Shown here one piece after another: positions 44,007 through 53,683 of a stretch of DNA of 55,570 bases. The notes under the pieces are model-generated. The model saw only the letters and a program-made list of their open reading frames with translations. It made no database searches and was not told where the DNA came from. Position 1 is the first letter of the stretch. Each line of letters starts with the position of its first letter. A program made the translations under genes and the position numbers. The DNA is from Lachnospiraceae bacterium. Its GTDB lineage: Bacteria; Bacillota; Clostridia; Lachnospirales; Lachnospiraceae. The stretch covers positions 1 to 55,570 of the forward strand of contig JAIDHX010000030.1 of assembly GCA_029053015.1 (NCBI GenBank), in the 5' to 3' direction.

Positions 44007-44379
44007 GGTATTGCGAAACATAGTAACTATGCGGTTGTCATTGTACATATTGTGTATTCCAACACAGACCCGCTTTCGCTTCGCAAAAAACGCAGCGGTA
44101 CTAAGCTTGAAAACACCTCGCTAAGTACCGGCGTTTTTTAAGAGTCTGCTTATGGAATACACAATATGCACAATTCGAAAGCGGCAAAAATTGGCTGCAT
44201 ATTCCGGCTGTATATTCTGTGAAAAGCCTTTTGTGCCATGGAATCAAGACCATAGAAGGCAGGAGGGGCGTTCCCCGACTGACTTCTGCACTACTGGGCT
44301 TGATGGAATGTCTGGCACATCCGGCTTTGAAGAGAATATACAGCCGGAATATGCTCCTTTTTTACGTTTTGCTATTACC
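44007..44379 (-). repeat. Palindromic element unit 5 (class A) with a nested second palindrome, 373 nt
   Basis: Terminal inverted repeats GGTATTGCGAAAC (44007-44019) and GTTTTGCTATTACC (44366-44379) enclose the main hairpin 44040-44174, whose outer arm pairs over ~22 bp (ATTGTACATATTGTGTATTC region) and which carries CAGAC/GTCTG, the AAAAAACG inner stem, CGGTACTTAGCGAGG apex arm and GAAGCGAAAGCG strand on the minus strand. The right flank CAATTCGAAAGCGGCAAAA matches units 6 and 7, then is interrupted by an unrelated palindrome before the terminal repeat. The element fills the gap between two purine genes; nothing coding is seen. Confidence 0.82.
44197..44354. repeat. Second, unrelated palindrome nested in unit 5 (158 nt)
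   Basis: Arms 44197-44228 and 44323-44354 pair perfectly over their outer 22 bp (starting GCATATTCCGGCTGTATA), then a 4-nt mismatched patch, then AAAGCC/GGCTTT. Inside, GTGCCA/TGGCAC, ATCAAG/CTTGAT and GAAGGCAG/CTTCTGC continue the stem. It shares no core motif with the seven-unit family. Confidence 0.85.
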
Positions 44380-44382
44380 TGC

Positions 44383-45090
44383 TTACTGGTTTTTGTTGAT
44401 GATTTTTGTCCGGTATTCTCCTGTCGCAATGTCAATGTAGCGCACGAAAAGAGATACTTTGTTTTCTTCGTTCAGGCTGTTCCAGAGCATTTCGGTAAAG
44501 GCTTCCATGTCGTCGGGGATTTCTACTTTTTTCGGCTCGCCTGAAAAGCTGGGGAGGGGTGTGCCGTCATGCATATAGGTATGGATAAAGCGGCCTTCAC
44601 CTGCTGCGGGGTTCTCATAGTCGAAGGTGTAACGCAGGCAGGAAGCGGCGTCCCCGTCATTGCTCTTTAAGATGGACATGGCATAGCGATAGCTGCCATT
44701 CTCCACTTGCAGTACGCCGGAAATACGCGGTGTGTAGTTGGGTGCGTCGGGCTCAAACTCACGGCTCCGCAAAGCCTCTTCAAAGGTAAGTCCTTTTTCA
44801 AATCCCTCATAAACCGTATCTGTCTGGTCGCCGTTCGTCACAATCGTCCTGTTTCCCAAAACGCGGACCGGCGCATAAATAATCAGGCTGGGGTCCTCTA
44901 ACTTGGACGGGTCAAAAGCCTCCGTGCGGATTCCCTCGCCCTCCTCTGCAAAGATACGGTTGCGGCTGTTTGAGCTGCGTCCCATGATAAAATACGCCGT
45001 CACCGCATATCTGCCGTCCTTCGACCTGCCGATGACAATCCCCCTTCCGGGATAGCTGTTTTCCTTTAACTCCTGTTCCAGTGATAACAT
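44383..45090 (-). CDS. PurO-like IMP cyclohydrolase (235 aa)
   Basis: Predicted to close the ring of FAICAR to give IMP, replacing the missing N-terminal half of PurH. It resembles the IMP_cyclohyd (PurO) family: SYPGRGIVIGRSKDGRYAVTAYFIMGRSSNSRNRIF at the start, then NGDQTDTVYEGFEKGLTF, RISGVLQVENGSYRYAMSIL and IPDDMEAFTEMLWNSLNEENKVSLFVRYID. The family was first described in archaea and is also found in Clostridia. Start ATG at 45090 with AAGGAGGAAAC; the longer frame to 45171 overlaps the preceding gene. Its stop is 4 nt from the end of palindromic unit 5. Confidence 0.82.
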   Translation of the reverse strand: MLSLEQELKENSYPGRGIVIGRSKDGRYAVTAYFIMGRSSNSRNRIFAEEGEGIRTEAFDPSKLEDPSLIIYAPVRVLGNRTIVTNGDQTDTVYEGFEKGLTFEEALRSREFEPDAPNYTPRISGVLQVENGSYRYAMSILKSNDGDAASCLRYTFDYENPAAGEGRFIHTYMHDGTPLPSFSGEPKKVEIPDDMEAFTEMLWNSLNEENKVSLFVRYIDIATGEYRTKIINKNQ

Positions 45091-45124
45091 GTTTCCTCCT
45101 TGCTGCAGGTTCTTATCCGCCCGC

Positions 45125-47728
45125 TTAAATGTATTTTTTCTCAAACTCCCGGCGCGGCATGGGACGGTCAAAATAGTAGCCCTGCACCATCCTTACTTTC
45201 ATGCCCTCCAGTACCCTGTACTGCTCCTCTGTCTCAATTCCTTCCACGCAGATGCTGACGCCGATAGTCTCTGCCAGCTCCGCCACCATCTTGATAAAGG
45301 ACTGCGAGTAAGCGTCCTCCGCCAAATCCCTGACAAAGCTCTGATCCACCTTGATGACGTCAAAAGGAATCTCCCTGATATGATTGAGGGAAGAATATCC
45401 GGTGCCGAAATCGTCCAATGCAATCCGCACGCCAAGTCCCTTGATGCTCGTCAAAATTTCCTTCATCCGCACCATATCGTTGATGGCAAGACTCTCCGTC
45501 ACTTCAAGAGTGAGATTGTGTGGCTTTACGCCCGTCTCCACAAGAGTCCGCCTGATGGTTTCCACAATATCCGGCTGCAAAAGCTGCACGACGGAGAGAT
45601 TGACATTGACCTTGTAGCCCGGGTAGCCATTGTCATTCCATTTCTTACATTCCCTGCACGCCTCCTGCAGCACATGGCTGCCGATTGGATTAATCAGTCC
45701 CAAGTATTCGGCGAGAGGAATGAATTCTGCCGGCGAAATAAATCCCAAGGTTGCGCTGTTCCAGCGTATCAGGGCTTCCGCACCCGTACAGGGCATTGCC
45801 GGCTGGGAAATATCGATAATGGGCTGGTAATACACCTCAAATTCTCCATAACCTGCCACGGCAGCGTCGCGCATATTTTTTTCCATATCAAGCCGCCTGC
45901 CGGAATAATCGCCAAGGCTGTCGGAGTAATGCGCATAACGGTTTTTGCCCATGTTCTTTGCCTCGTACATGGCAATATCCGCCTTTTGGATAATTTCCTG
46001 TACATTGTCGCCATCGTCCGGAAAGGTGACTACTCCCATACTCATGGTACAGTAATACTCCCTGTTGCGGAGATTCCACGGCTTTGCAAACAAAGCCTGA
46101 ATCTCGGCAATGATTTTCTCAAACTCAGAAAAATTCTCCGGCGGCACCACAATCACGAACTCGTCGCCGCCCATGCGGTAACAGGTTGTCCGGATTCCTT
46201 CTACGTGAGACAGGGCGCCCGATATTTCCTTGAGCAGCACATCGCCGTACTGATGCCCGAGTCCGTCATTGATATGTTTAAAATCATCTAAGTCTATGTA
46301 GAGCAGACCGCCCTTTACAGCCCGCCTTTTGGCGTCATCCAAATACCACGCCAAATCTCGTTCACAGCATACTCTGTTGTAGAGACCTGTCAGCAAATCC
46401 GTGTAAGCCTGCTTTTCTATTTTTTCCTGATGAAGCTTTTTATCCGTGATGTCATAGAGGGAATACACCATGACTTCCCTGCCGTCAATCCACGTGGTTT
46501 CCGCATGCAAAAGGTCATACCACCGCTCCCGCAAAGCATCGTTTACCTCATAGAGCCCGCCCTCCTTGTGGTCACCGAAGCTCTCCAAAAACTGCTCAAA
46601 TGCACCATCCGCAAGCTCCTCTGAGAAAACGCGCTTCAGTCTTTTATTTGCAAAAAGCACCTCGCCTGTTTCCTTGTCTTTGACATAGATGCCGCAGCAC
46701 ACATTGTCAAGAATACCGGCAAGCCACGCTTCGGTCTCTGCCTGCGGGTTTGACACTTTCTGTCCCGCCAGCATAGTCTGCAAAAGCTTTGTCACATCCG
46801 CCGCAAACCTGACTTCCTGCATGGTAAAGCTCCGGCTGTTCTCCGCCCTGCAAAAGCAGAGACTCATGCCTTCCTCGCCTTTACAAAGGGGAAATACCAT
46901 GTAAGACGCATTTACCACCGGCTTCTCTGAAAACAATGCATCTTCCTGTTTCGAAATCTTCTCTTTATCAAAAGGCGAAACCGCACCTTTCTGATACCAG
47001 TCCGCCAGAATGTCAGCTTTTTTCTCCTCTGTATGCAGTCTGTACACATAACCGCACGCCGTCCGCAGATACGCTCCCGCTATGGCAAGCGCCTTCTTCA
47101 TAACACGCACGGACATGCCGCCGTGCTCCGCAAGCTGTGCAATTCCCGTCAGCGCCTCTATCCTATCGAGGGAGTCCTGCGTTTCACACTCCAAATGGCG
47201 GCTACTTAGATTTTCCGCCTCTGCGCTGACACGGGAAAGCCTGTTTCGAAACAACAGCAGGCTGCTCTCCCGAAACAAATCCAGCACCCTGTAAAATTCC
47301 TGTTCTGTCAGGAAACGGGAAACACCATTCAGCTTGTCCTCCGCTTTCACAATGCCCGCTTTGTCAGATACAGCGCCCAGCACAATCCAGTTAAGCACCG
47401 TCTCGCCCTTTATCCGGACGGAAACTGCTGCCGCCTTCAGATTGACAGCCTCTGTATCCTCCACCACATATTCCTCCAGCGAGCCCTTCTCCACCCTTGA
47501 AAGAATCTGCTCCGTAAGCTGTGCGGACAAATAAGGAAACATACTCTGTACGTCGCCCTCCGCCCCTGAAACTGCGGTCTGCTTTTCCCGCATAGCATCC
47601 ACAGCGTATGCGCACACGCCCGCAGACGCGCATATGCTGTCCTGCAGACGCTGAAGCTCTTCCCTGTCTATGAGATTTTTATAGGAGAGAACATCCATGC
47701 TCTCTTCCTTTTTATATTCAAAACTCAC
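45125..47728 (-). CDS. GGDEF-EAL dual-domain c-di-GMP protein (867 aa)
   Basis: Cytoplasmic signalling protein with both synthase and phosphodiesterase domains. The ~330-residue N-terminal part is GAF-like (SYMVFPLCKGEEGMSLCFCRAE), then a PAS-like segment (ILDNVCCGIYVKDKETGEVLFANKRL). GGDEF is intact (YRMGGDEFVIVV, near residue 520), with DDFKHINDGLGHQYGD before it. EAL is intact: GAEALIRW, KVNVNLSV, LEVTES, LDDFGTGYSSL, IKVDQSFV, CVEGIETEEQ, so phosphodiesterase activity is expected. The GTG at 47728 has GGAGG six bases upstream; the ATG at 47698 with AAGGAAGAG is the alternative. No RxxD I-site. Confidence 0.92.
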   Translation of the reverse strand: MSFEYKKEESMDVLSYKNLIDREELQRLQDSICASAGVCAYAVDAMREKQTAVSGAEGDVQSMFPYLSAQLTEQILSRVEKGSLEEYVVEDTEAVNLKAAAVSVRIKGETVLNWIVLGAVSDKAGIVKAEDKLNGVSRFLTEQEFYRVLDLFRESSLLLFRNRLSRVSAEAENLSSRHLECETQDSLDRIEALTGIAQLAEHGGMSVRVMKKALAIAGAYLRTACGYVYRLHTEEKKADILADWYQKGAVSPFDKEKISKQEDALFSEKPVVNASYMVFPLCKGEEGMSLCFCRAENSRSFTMQEVRFAADVTKLLQTMLAGQKVSNPQAETEAWLAGILDNVCCGIYVKDKETGEVLFANKRLKRVFSEELADGAFEQFLESFGDHKEGGLYEVNDALRERWYDLLHAETTWIDGREVMVYSLYDITDKKLHQEKIEKQAYTDLLTGLYNRVCCERDLAWYLDDAKRRAVKGGLLYIDLDDFKHINDGLGHQYGDVLLKEISGALSHVEGIRTTCYRMGGDEFVIVVPPENFSEFEKIIAEIQALFAKPWNLRNREYYCTMSMGVVTFPDDGDNVQEIIQKADIAMYEAKNMGKNRYAHYSDSLGDYSGRRLDMEKNMRDAAVAGYGEFEVYYQPIIDISQPAMPCTGAEALIRWNSATLGFISPAEFIPLAEYLGLINPIGSHVLQEACRECKKWNDNGYPGYKVNVNLSVVQLLQPDIVETIRRTLVETGVKPHNLTLEVTESLAINDMVRMKEILTSIKGLGVRIALDDFGTGYSSLNHIREIPFDVIKVDQSFVRDLAEDAYSQSFIKMVAELAETIGVSICVEGIETEEQYRVLEGMKVRMVQGYYFDRPMPRREFEKKYI

Positions 47729-47884
47729 CCTTTTCCTCCAAATACCCATTCACTCTGCCGCCCAAACAGCACAATGCCATGCATAACAACTTCCTAACCA
47801 CATGACCATACATGATAAGATTTTAACATATTTGTACTCTATCGCGCAACCCATTTACAGTCCCGGTACTCCGTTTTTCTAATG

Positions 47885-48087
47885 GGTAATTTTAAAACAT
47901 ATATTTGCCGCTTCCGAATTGCGCGCTTTGTATATTCCATAAGCAGACCCTTGCTTACCGTCGGTACTTAGCGAGGTATTTTCGAGCTTATGTACCGCTA
48001 CGGTAAGCTTGGAGCGAAAGCGAGTCTGCGTTGGCATATACAAAGTGTGCAATGACAACGGCATAGCCTCTGCGTTTCACAGTTACC
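47885..48087 (+). repeat. Palindromic element unit 6 (class A, 203 nt)
   Basis: Terminal arms GGTAATTTTAAAAC (47885-47898) and GTTTCACAGTTACC (48074-48087) pair at 11 of 14 positions plus one G-U. Inside: CTTTGTATAT/ATATACAAAG, CAGAC/GTCTG, inner stem GCTTACCG/CGGTAAGC, arm CGGTACTTAGC with GCTTATGTACCG, apex GCGAGGTATTTTCGAGC and the strand GGAGCGAAAGCG. Orientation is opposite to units 5 and 7. It lies between the guaB terminator and the GGDEF-EAL gene; the rest of the 47729-48137 gap shows a weak TTGCGC-18-TAAAAT promoter candidate near 47825-47855. Confidence 0.82.
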
Positions 48088-48099
48088 AATACCTTCTCA

Positions 48100-48126
48100 A
48101 AAAGAAAAAGGAGCCTCCCGCTCCTT
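48100..48126 (-). terminator. Intrinsic terminator of guaB
   Basis: Minus strand AAGGAGC (48126-48120), loop GGGAG, GCTCCTT (48114-48108), followed by TTTCTTTTTGA. Confidence 0.88.
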
Positions 48127-48137
48127 CTCCTTTACCT

Positions 48138-49604
<1,467 letters not shown>

Positions 49605-49640
49605 TTAGTAAAATCAAATGAAAAATATGTTAATTTGTAG

Positions 49641-49669
49641 AGTTTATCAGACTTGGACGCCACTGTCAA
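49641..49669 (-). promoter_or_regulatory. Promoter of guaB
   Basis: Minus strand TTGACA (49669-49664), 17-nt spacer, TAAACT (49646-49641), about 49 nt before the start codon. No purine riboswitch or PurR-type element was recognised in the leader. Confidence 0.8.
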
Positions 49670-49686
49670 GATATCACTGCATATTT

Positions 49687-49735
49687 ATTCAGGCATATTT
49701 ATGCAGGAATATTGATTCAGGCACATTTATGCAGG
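49687..49735. repeat. 21-bp direct repeat upstream of the guaB promoter
   Basis: ATTCAGGCATATTTATGCAG plus one base at 49687-49707 and again at 49715-49735 with one change (CATATT to CACATT), 28 nt apart. Each copy also contains the small palindrome GCATATTTATGC. The second copy ends 5 nt from the stop of the neighbouring gene. Confidence 0.75.
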
Positions 49736-49739
49736 CGGC

Positions 49740-50237
49740 CTAGTCTGTAAATACCTTTCGGGGCGATACGTTGCGCAGCGCCTTCACAAGCTCCTCGTTC
49801 GGGCTGAAGATAACCTTCTGGCTGCCGTCGTAATACATGACATAACGTCTGTCAGGCTGTTCCTCCCGTCTGATGCTGTAATCCGTCTCTTTGCCTGTGC
49901 GGTTCTTGTAATTGTCGAGATGGTAGGACTTGATGGGTGCAAATATCTCCATGCGCTCTACCTCATAGGTTGCCACTCTCTTTCTCCTTGTCTGCGCCAT
50001 AATCTTATCGACGGACAGCTCCTTATCGAGATACAGATATTCGTACTCGATATTGGCATTGAGATGGGCAAAATACGCCCCGACACCAGTCCCCACTGCC
50101 ACAATCAAAGCCACGATCACTCCCGCCAGCGCCAGCAGGCCAAACACCACCGTCAGCATAATAAGCAGGATACGCAGCAATCTTACAAAGGTGGAGGATT
50201 CCGTTTTTACCAGACATTCTACATAAATATCACTCAT
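49740..50237 (-). CDS. DUF6106 family membrane protein (165 aa)
   Basis: Unknown function. Two adjacent hydrophobic segments at residues about 18-40 and 38-56 (VRLLRILLIMLTVVFGLLALAG, VIVALIVAVGTGVGAYFAHL) make a membrane hairpin or one long anchor. The following cytoplasmic part has EYEYLYLDKELSVDKIMAQTRRKRVATYEVERMEIFAPIKSYHLDNYK and ends PNEELVKALRNVSPRKVF, a text I associate with DUF6106 and with bacterial PH-like domains. ATG at 50237 with GGAGAAAAAT upstream. It is divergent from the TM protein at 50462. Confidence 0.7.
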   Translation of the reverse strand: MSDIYVECLVKTESSTFVRLLRILLIMLTVVFGLLALAGVIVALIVAVGTGVGAYFAHLNANIEYEYLYLDKELSVDKIMAQTRRKRVATYEVERMEIFAPIKSYHLDNYKNRTGKETDYSIRREEQPDRRYVMYYDGSQKVIFSPNEELVKALRNVSPRKVFTD

Positions 50238-50386
50238 ATTTTTCTCCTGTCCCTATCCATATTCCCTGTCCGCTCTGCACCGGACAAGATATAAATATGA
50301 TATTACATAATAAAAAAGAAAGCAAGCAAAAGCGCCGTCTTTCCGTAAATTTATCTTTTTTTTAGAAACTGCTCACATTCCATTCA

Positions 50387-50415
50387 TTGACAAAGCGAAA
50401 ATCATATTTTATGAT
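50387..50415 (+). promoter_or_regulatory. Promoter of the 50462 gene
   Basis: TTGACA (50387-50392) and TATGAT (50410-50415) with a 17-nt spacer. It lies inside the longer frame that could extend this gene upstream, which supports the later start. Confidence 0.75.
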
Positions 50416-50461
50416 AATTTTTAAGTTATTTTATGTCATTTCACAAAAGGCAGGTGCTTTT

Positions 50462-51202
50462 ATGGCAGTCATGGACGAATTCAAAGAAGAACGGGCAAAT
50501 TTGAAAAACCAGCCCTTCAAAAAGAAGCTTTCTTATTTTTGGACCTACTATAAATGGTATGTGCTCGGCGGCATCGCTGCCGTTGTTTTTCTTATCTCCA
50601 TCGTTTCCAGCTTTTTTAACCGTACCCATTACGCCCTTTACGGCGCAATGCTGAACGGCATTCCTTTTGAGACAGAGGAAGCGTTTTTAAACGATTTTAT
50701 GGATTACGCCGGAATTGACAAGGAAAAATACACCGTTTCCTTTAATACCTCCTTAAGCTTTGAAAGCAATGCCATCGGCACCGCAGAATTTATCACGGTA
50801 TATATTGCGGCGCGGGACTTAGACGTCCTTGTGGGCGAGCCCGACAGTTTTTCCCGCTACGCCTACAGCAATATCTACATGGATTTATCCGAGGCCTTAA
50901 GCGCAGAAATGCTGGCCGAGTTGTCCGAATCAGGCAGAATTTACTATATCGATAATGCCGTCGCGGCACAGATAGAAGCGTTACAGAATACCAACCAGTC
51001 TGCGGAGGATATTGTTCTGCCGGACCCGTTTAAGCCGGAAGAGATGCAGGAACCTATCCCTGTCGGCGTAGATATCAGCAGCTGCCCCAAATTTACGGAT
51101 GCCTATTATTATAAAGAAGGTATCTCCTATTTAGGTATTATCGCCAACACCAAAAGAGGAGATACCGCCATTAAACTGGTTGAATTTTTACTTTCAGAAT
51201 AA
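50462..51202 (+). CDS. Single-TM hypothetical protein (246 aa)
   Basis: Not assigned to a named family. A charged N-terminus (EFKEERANLKNQPFKKKLSYFWTYYKWYV) leads into one TM segment at about 33-53 (VLGGIAAVVFLISIVSSFF), and the remaining ~190 residues should be extracellular. Features such as ELDVLVGEPDSFSRYAYSNIYMDLSEALSAEML and the terminal GDTAIKLVEFLLSE look like a degenerate periplasmic-binding-type domain, but that is only an impression. The start at 50462 follows a weak AAAGGCAGGT; the longer frame begins inside the promoter. It ends 4 nt before gatB on the other strand. Confidence 0.75.
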   Translation: MAVMDEFKEERANLKNQPFKKKLSYFWTYYKWYVLGGIAAVVFLISIVSSFFNRTHYALYGAMLNGIPFETEEAFLNDFMDYAGIDKEKYTVSFNTSLSFESNAIGTAEFITVYIAARDLDVLVGEPDSFSRYAYSNIYMDLSEALSAEMLAELSESGRIYYIDNAVAAQIEALQNTNQSAEDIVLPDPFKPEEMQEPIPVGVDISSCPKFTDAYYYKEGISYLGIIANTKRGDTAIKLVEFLLSE

Positions 51203-51206
51203 TATC

Positions 51207-52637
51207 TTATAAGAGTTCTTTTAAAATTTTGTTTATCGCGGCAGGGTCGGCTTTTCCCTTCATCGCCTTCATGGTCTGCCCCACTAAAAATCCAAGGGCA
51301 CGCTCCTTGCCGCCGCGGTAATCCTCCACGGATTTGGGATTGGCGGCGATAACCTCCTCCACTGCTTTTTTCAGGGGAGCCTCATCGCTTACCATGACCA
51401 GTCCCTTTTCTTCCACATATGCTGCCGGGTCGATATCCTCATCAAACATTACCTCGAATACCTCCTTGGCCACTGTGGAATTGATGGCTTTTGCGTCGGT
51501 CAATTCTATCAGTTTTGCCAGATTTTCAGGTGAAAAGCGAATTTCCTCCGGCTCTTCCTCACGCTCCTTTAAGAGCCGCAGCGTCTCTCCCATCAGCCAG
51601 TTGCTCACCTTTTTAGGCTGTCCGCAGATAGCGGTGGCTGCCTCGAAAATATCCGCCATGTGCTTGGAAGCCGTGATAATTTCGATATCATACTCGGGAA
51701 TATCAAATTCCTTTTTATACCTTTCCATCTTTTCCGTTCTGAATTCCGGCTGAGCATCCTGTATGCGTTTCAGCCAGTCATCATCAATCCGAAGCGGCAC
51801 CAAATCCGGATCGGGGAAATAACGGTAGTCCTGTGCATCTTCTTTTGAGCGCATGGCATAGGAATATTCCTTGTTGTCATCCCAGCGCCTTGTCTCCTGT
51901 ATGACCTTCTTTCCCTCCTCTAAAAGCTCAATCTGACGGGCACGCTCACTGTCTATGGCACGTGCAATTGCCTTAAAGGAATTCAGGTTTTTCATCTCCG
52001 TTCTTGTCCCGAATGTTTCACTTCCCAGTTCACGCACGGAAAGATTGACGTCCGCACGCATGGAGCCCTCCTGCAGTTTGCAGTCGGATGCTCCCAGATA
52101 GCGGATAATCAGCCGCAGCTTTTCCAGATAGGCAATCACCTCGTCCGCGCTCCTCATGTCCGGCTCAGACACAATTTCAATCAGCGGCACACCGGAACGA
52201 TTGTAATCCACCAGCGATATGTCTTCCCACTCATCATGAATCAGCTTTCCTGCGTCCTCCTCCATATGGATTTCATGGATGCCGATTTTTTTCATTCCGG
52301 CAGGCGTCTCTATCTCTACAAAACCGTCACGGCAGACAGGCAGGTAGAGCTGTGAAATCTGATAATTCTGCGGGTTGTCTGGATAAAAATAATTCTTCCT
52401 GTCAAACTTGCAGTACTGTGTGATTTTACATCCGGTCGCAAGCCCTACCGCAACCGCATACTCCACTACTTGTTTGTTGAGCACAGGCAGCGTTCCCGGC
52501 ATCCCCGTGCAGACAGGGCAGGTGTGGGTGTTAGGCGCACCGCCAAATGCCGTGGAGCAGCCGCAGAAAATTTTGGTCTTTGTGGCAAGCTCCACATGAA
52601 CCTCCAGACCGATAACTGTTTCGTATTGTTTTGCCAT
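51207..52637 (-). CDS. gatB: Asp/Glu-tRNA amidotransferase subunit B (476 aa)
   Basis: Kinase and tRNA-binding subunit of GatCAB, which amidates misacylated Asp-tRNA-Asn and/or Glu-tRNA-Gln. GLEVHVELATKTKIFCGCS with the zinc cysteines, HTCPVCTGMPGTLPVLN, NYFYPDNPQNYQISQLYLP, IHMEEDAGKLIH and a C-terminal YqeY-like tail (FLVGQTMKAMKGKADPAAINKILKELL) are typical. ATG at 52637 is used; the TTG two codons earlier is rejected. It is separated from gatA by a lipoprotein gene and palindromic unit 7, which begins 33 nt upstream of its start codon. Confidence 0.96.
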   Translation of the reverse strand: MAKQYETVIGLEVHVELATKTKIFCGCSTAFGGAPNTHTCPVCTGMPGTLPVLNKQVVEYAVAVGLATGCKITQYCKFDRKNYFYPDNPQNYQISQLYLPVCRDGFVEIETPAGMKKIGIHEIHMEEDAGKLIHDEWEDISLVDYNRSGVPLIEIVSEPDMRSADEVIAYLEKLRLIIRYLGASDCKLQEGSMRADVNLSVRELGSETFGTRTEMKNLNSFKAIARAIDSERARQIELLEEGKKVIQETRRWDDNKEYSYAMRSKEDAQDYRYFPDPDLVPLRIDDDWLKRIQDAQPEFRTEKMERYKKEFDIPEYDIEIITASKHMADIFEAATAICGQPKKVSNWLMGETLRLLKEREEEPEEIRFSPENLAKLIELTDAKAINSTVAKEVFEVMFDEDIDPAAYVEEKGLVMVSDEAPLKKAVEEVIAANPKSVEDYRGGKERALGFLVGQTMKAMKGKADPAAINKILKELL

Positions 52638-52669
52638 ATCCAATCGTTCCTTTCTTTATTAACAAATCA

Positions 52670-52877
52670 CAGGTGATTGCGAAATGTATTCTGCAGCAAG
52701 TGTCATTGTGTATATGGTACATTCCAACGCAGACTCGCTCTCGCTCCGAGCTTACCGTAGCGGTACGTAAGCTGCCAAAATACGGCAGCTAAGTACCGAC
52801 GGTAAGCAAGGGTCTGCTTATGGAATATACCATATACACAATTCGAAACCGGCTAATATGAGTTTCGCAATTACCTG
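52670..52877 (-). repeat. Palindromic element unit 7 (class A, 208 nt) inside the gat operon
   Basis: Terminal arms 52670-52684 and 52863-52877 (CAGGTGATTGCGAAA with TTTCGCAATTACCTG) pair over 15 bp with one G-U. Then come TTGTGTATATGGTA/TACCATATACACAA, CAGAC/GTCTG and GCTTACCG/CGGTAAGC. The apex differs from all others: the GCGAGG...CGAGC loop is replaced by AGCTGCC/GGCAGCT, an extended Watson-Crick stem. It starts 9 nt after the lipoprotein stop codon, so it is probably transcribed between gatA and gatB. Confidence 0.87.
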
Positions 52878-52885
52878 CTGACCAA

Positions 52886-53683
52886 TCAGGGCCAGCTATG
52901 ATTTTCCCAGTATTCGTCGAGATATACCGTCCACTTTGGTTCGGACTCCGCAATGTAATCGTACCATTTGCTTCCGTCCGCATCGTGCAGTTCTTTTATA
53001 TATGCAAAGAAGCCTGAGCACCTGCCGTAACAGTCGTCGTTTTCCCGTACACTGTCCTTTGCAATGACTTCTTCCAGCACTTGACGGCGCTGTCCGTCGT
53101 CCAGTTCTTCAAACATGGCATCCTGTGCAAGCATTGTTTCCAAAAGCATAATGCCGTTGGCACCGGCGTTCCTCTCTTTGTCATATGCCGTCTGCTCCTC
53201 TTTATCGTCAAAGCTTTGCGCCGGCAGCATTTCCTCCGTCGCATACACCTGCAAAAGCGTCTCCGCAAAGTCCTTTCTACTATAGAGTTCGTCCACCGCA
53301 TTAAAGGTCTGCGTGACATAATCCAAATAGTGCGACGGTTCATTATAGAGATAAAAGGCAGTCAGACCGGAGCCCGGATAGCGCTTTACCAGTTGCAGCA
53401 AATCTTTTGTCTCCGCCTGCTTTAAGGCTTCTTCCGGTATATAAAAGCGTGCAAACATCTCGTCTCTGGAAGCGTTCGGAACCGGCTCTTCCAAAACAAA
53501 GGGAAAGTCCAACCTGCCATCTGCCGAAAGCCACTCCGCCGCAGAATAGGCGGCTTCAGGACAGGCCTCATAGCATATCTGATAGTCCTTTACGGGCGCC
53601 TCCTCCTTTTTGCTGCCCCCGCAGGCGCTCAGAAGCAACACGGGTATTATTATAAATAAAGTTGTAAAATTGCGTTTTTTCAT
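52886..53683 (-). CDS. Hypothetical lipoprotein encoded between gatA and gatB (265 aa)
   Basis: Exported lipoprotein of no recognised family. Signal peptide KKRNFTTLFIIIPVLLLSACGG with a perfect LSAC lipobox (Cys at about residue 21). The mature part is mostly helical and acidic, with TAFYLYNEPSHYLDYVTQTF and the end KWYDYIAESEPKWTVYLDEYWENHSWP. Its ATG overlaps the gatA TGA as ATGA, so translation is coupled to gatA. Nothing in the sequence suggests a role in tRNA amidation; the position may simply reflect a shared promoter. Confidence 0.82.
   Translation of the reverse strand: MKKRNFTTLFIIIPVLLLSACGGSKKEEAPVKDYQICYEACPEAAYSAAEWLSADGRLDFPFVLEEPVPNASRDEMFARFYIPEEALKQAETKDLLQLVKRYPGSGLTAFYLYNEPSHYLDYVTQTFNAVDELYSRKDFAETLLQVYATEEMLPAQSFDDKEEQTAYDKERNAGANGIMLLETMLAQDAMFEELDDGQRRQVLEEVIAKDSVRENDDCYGRCSGFFAYIKELHDADGSKWYDYIAESEPKWTVYLDEYWENHSWP

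Noticed and set aside
43975..44382. Insertion sequence or transposase remnant around unit 5
   Set aside because: No transposase-like reading frame exists in the gap; the sequence is explained by two nested palindromes.
45089..46291. 400-aa plus-strand frame antisense to the GGDEF-EAL gene
   Set aside because: The opposite strand encodes intact EAL and GGDEF catalytic motifs; the frame is a shadow.
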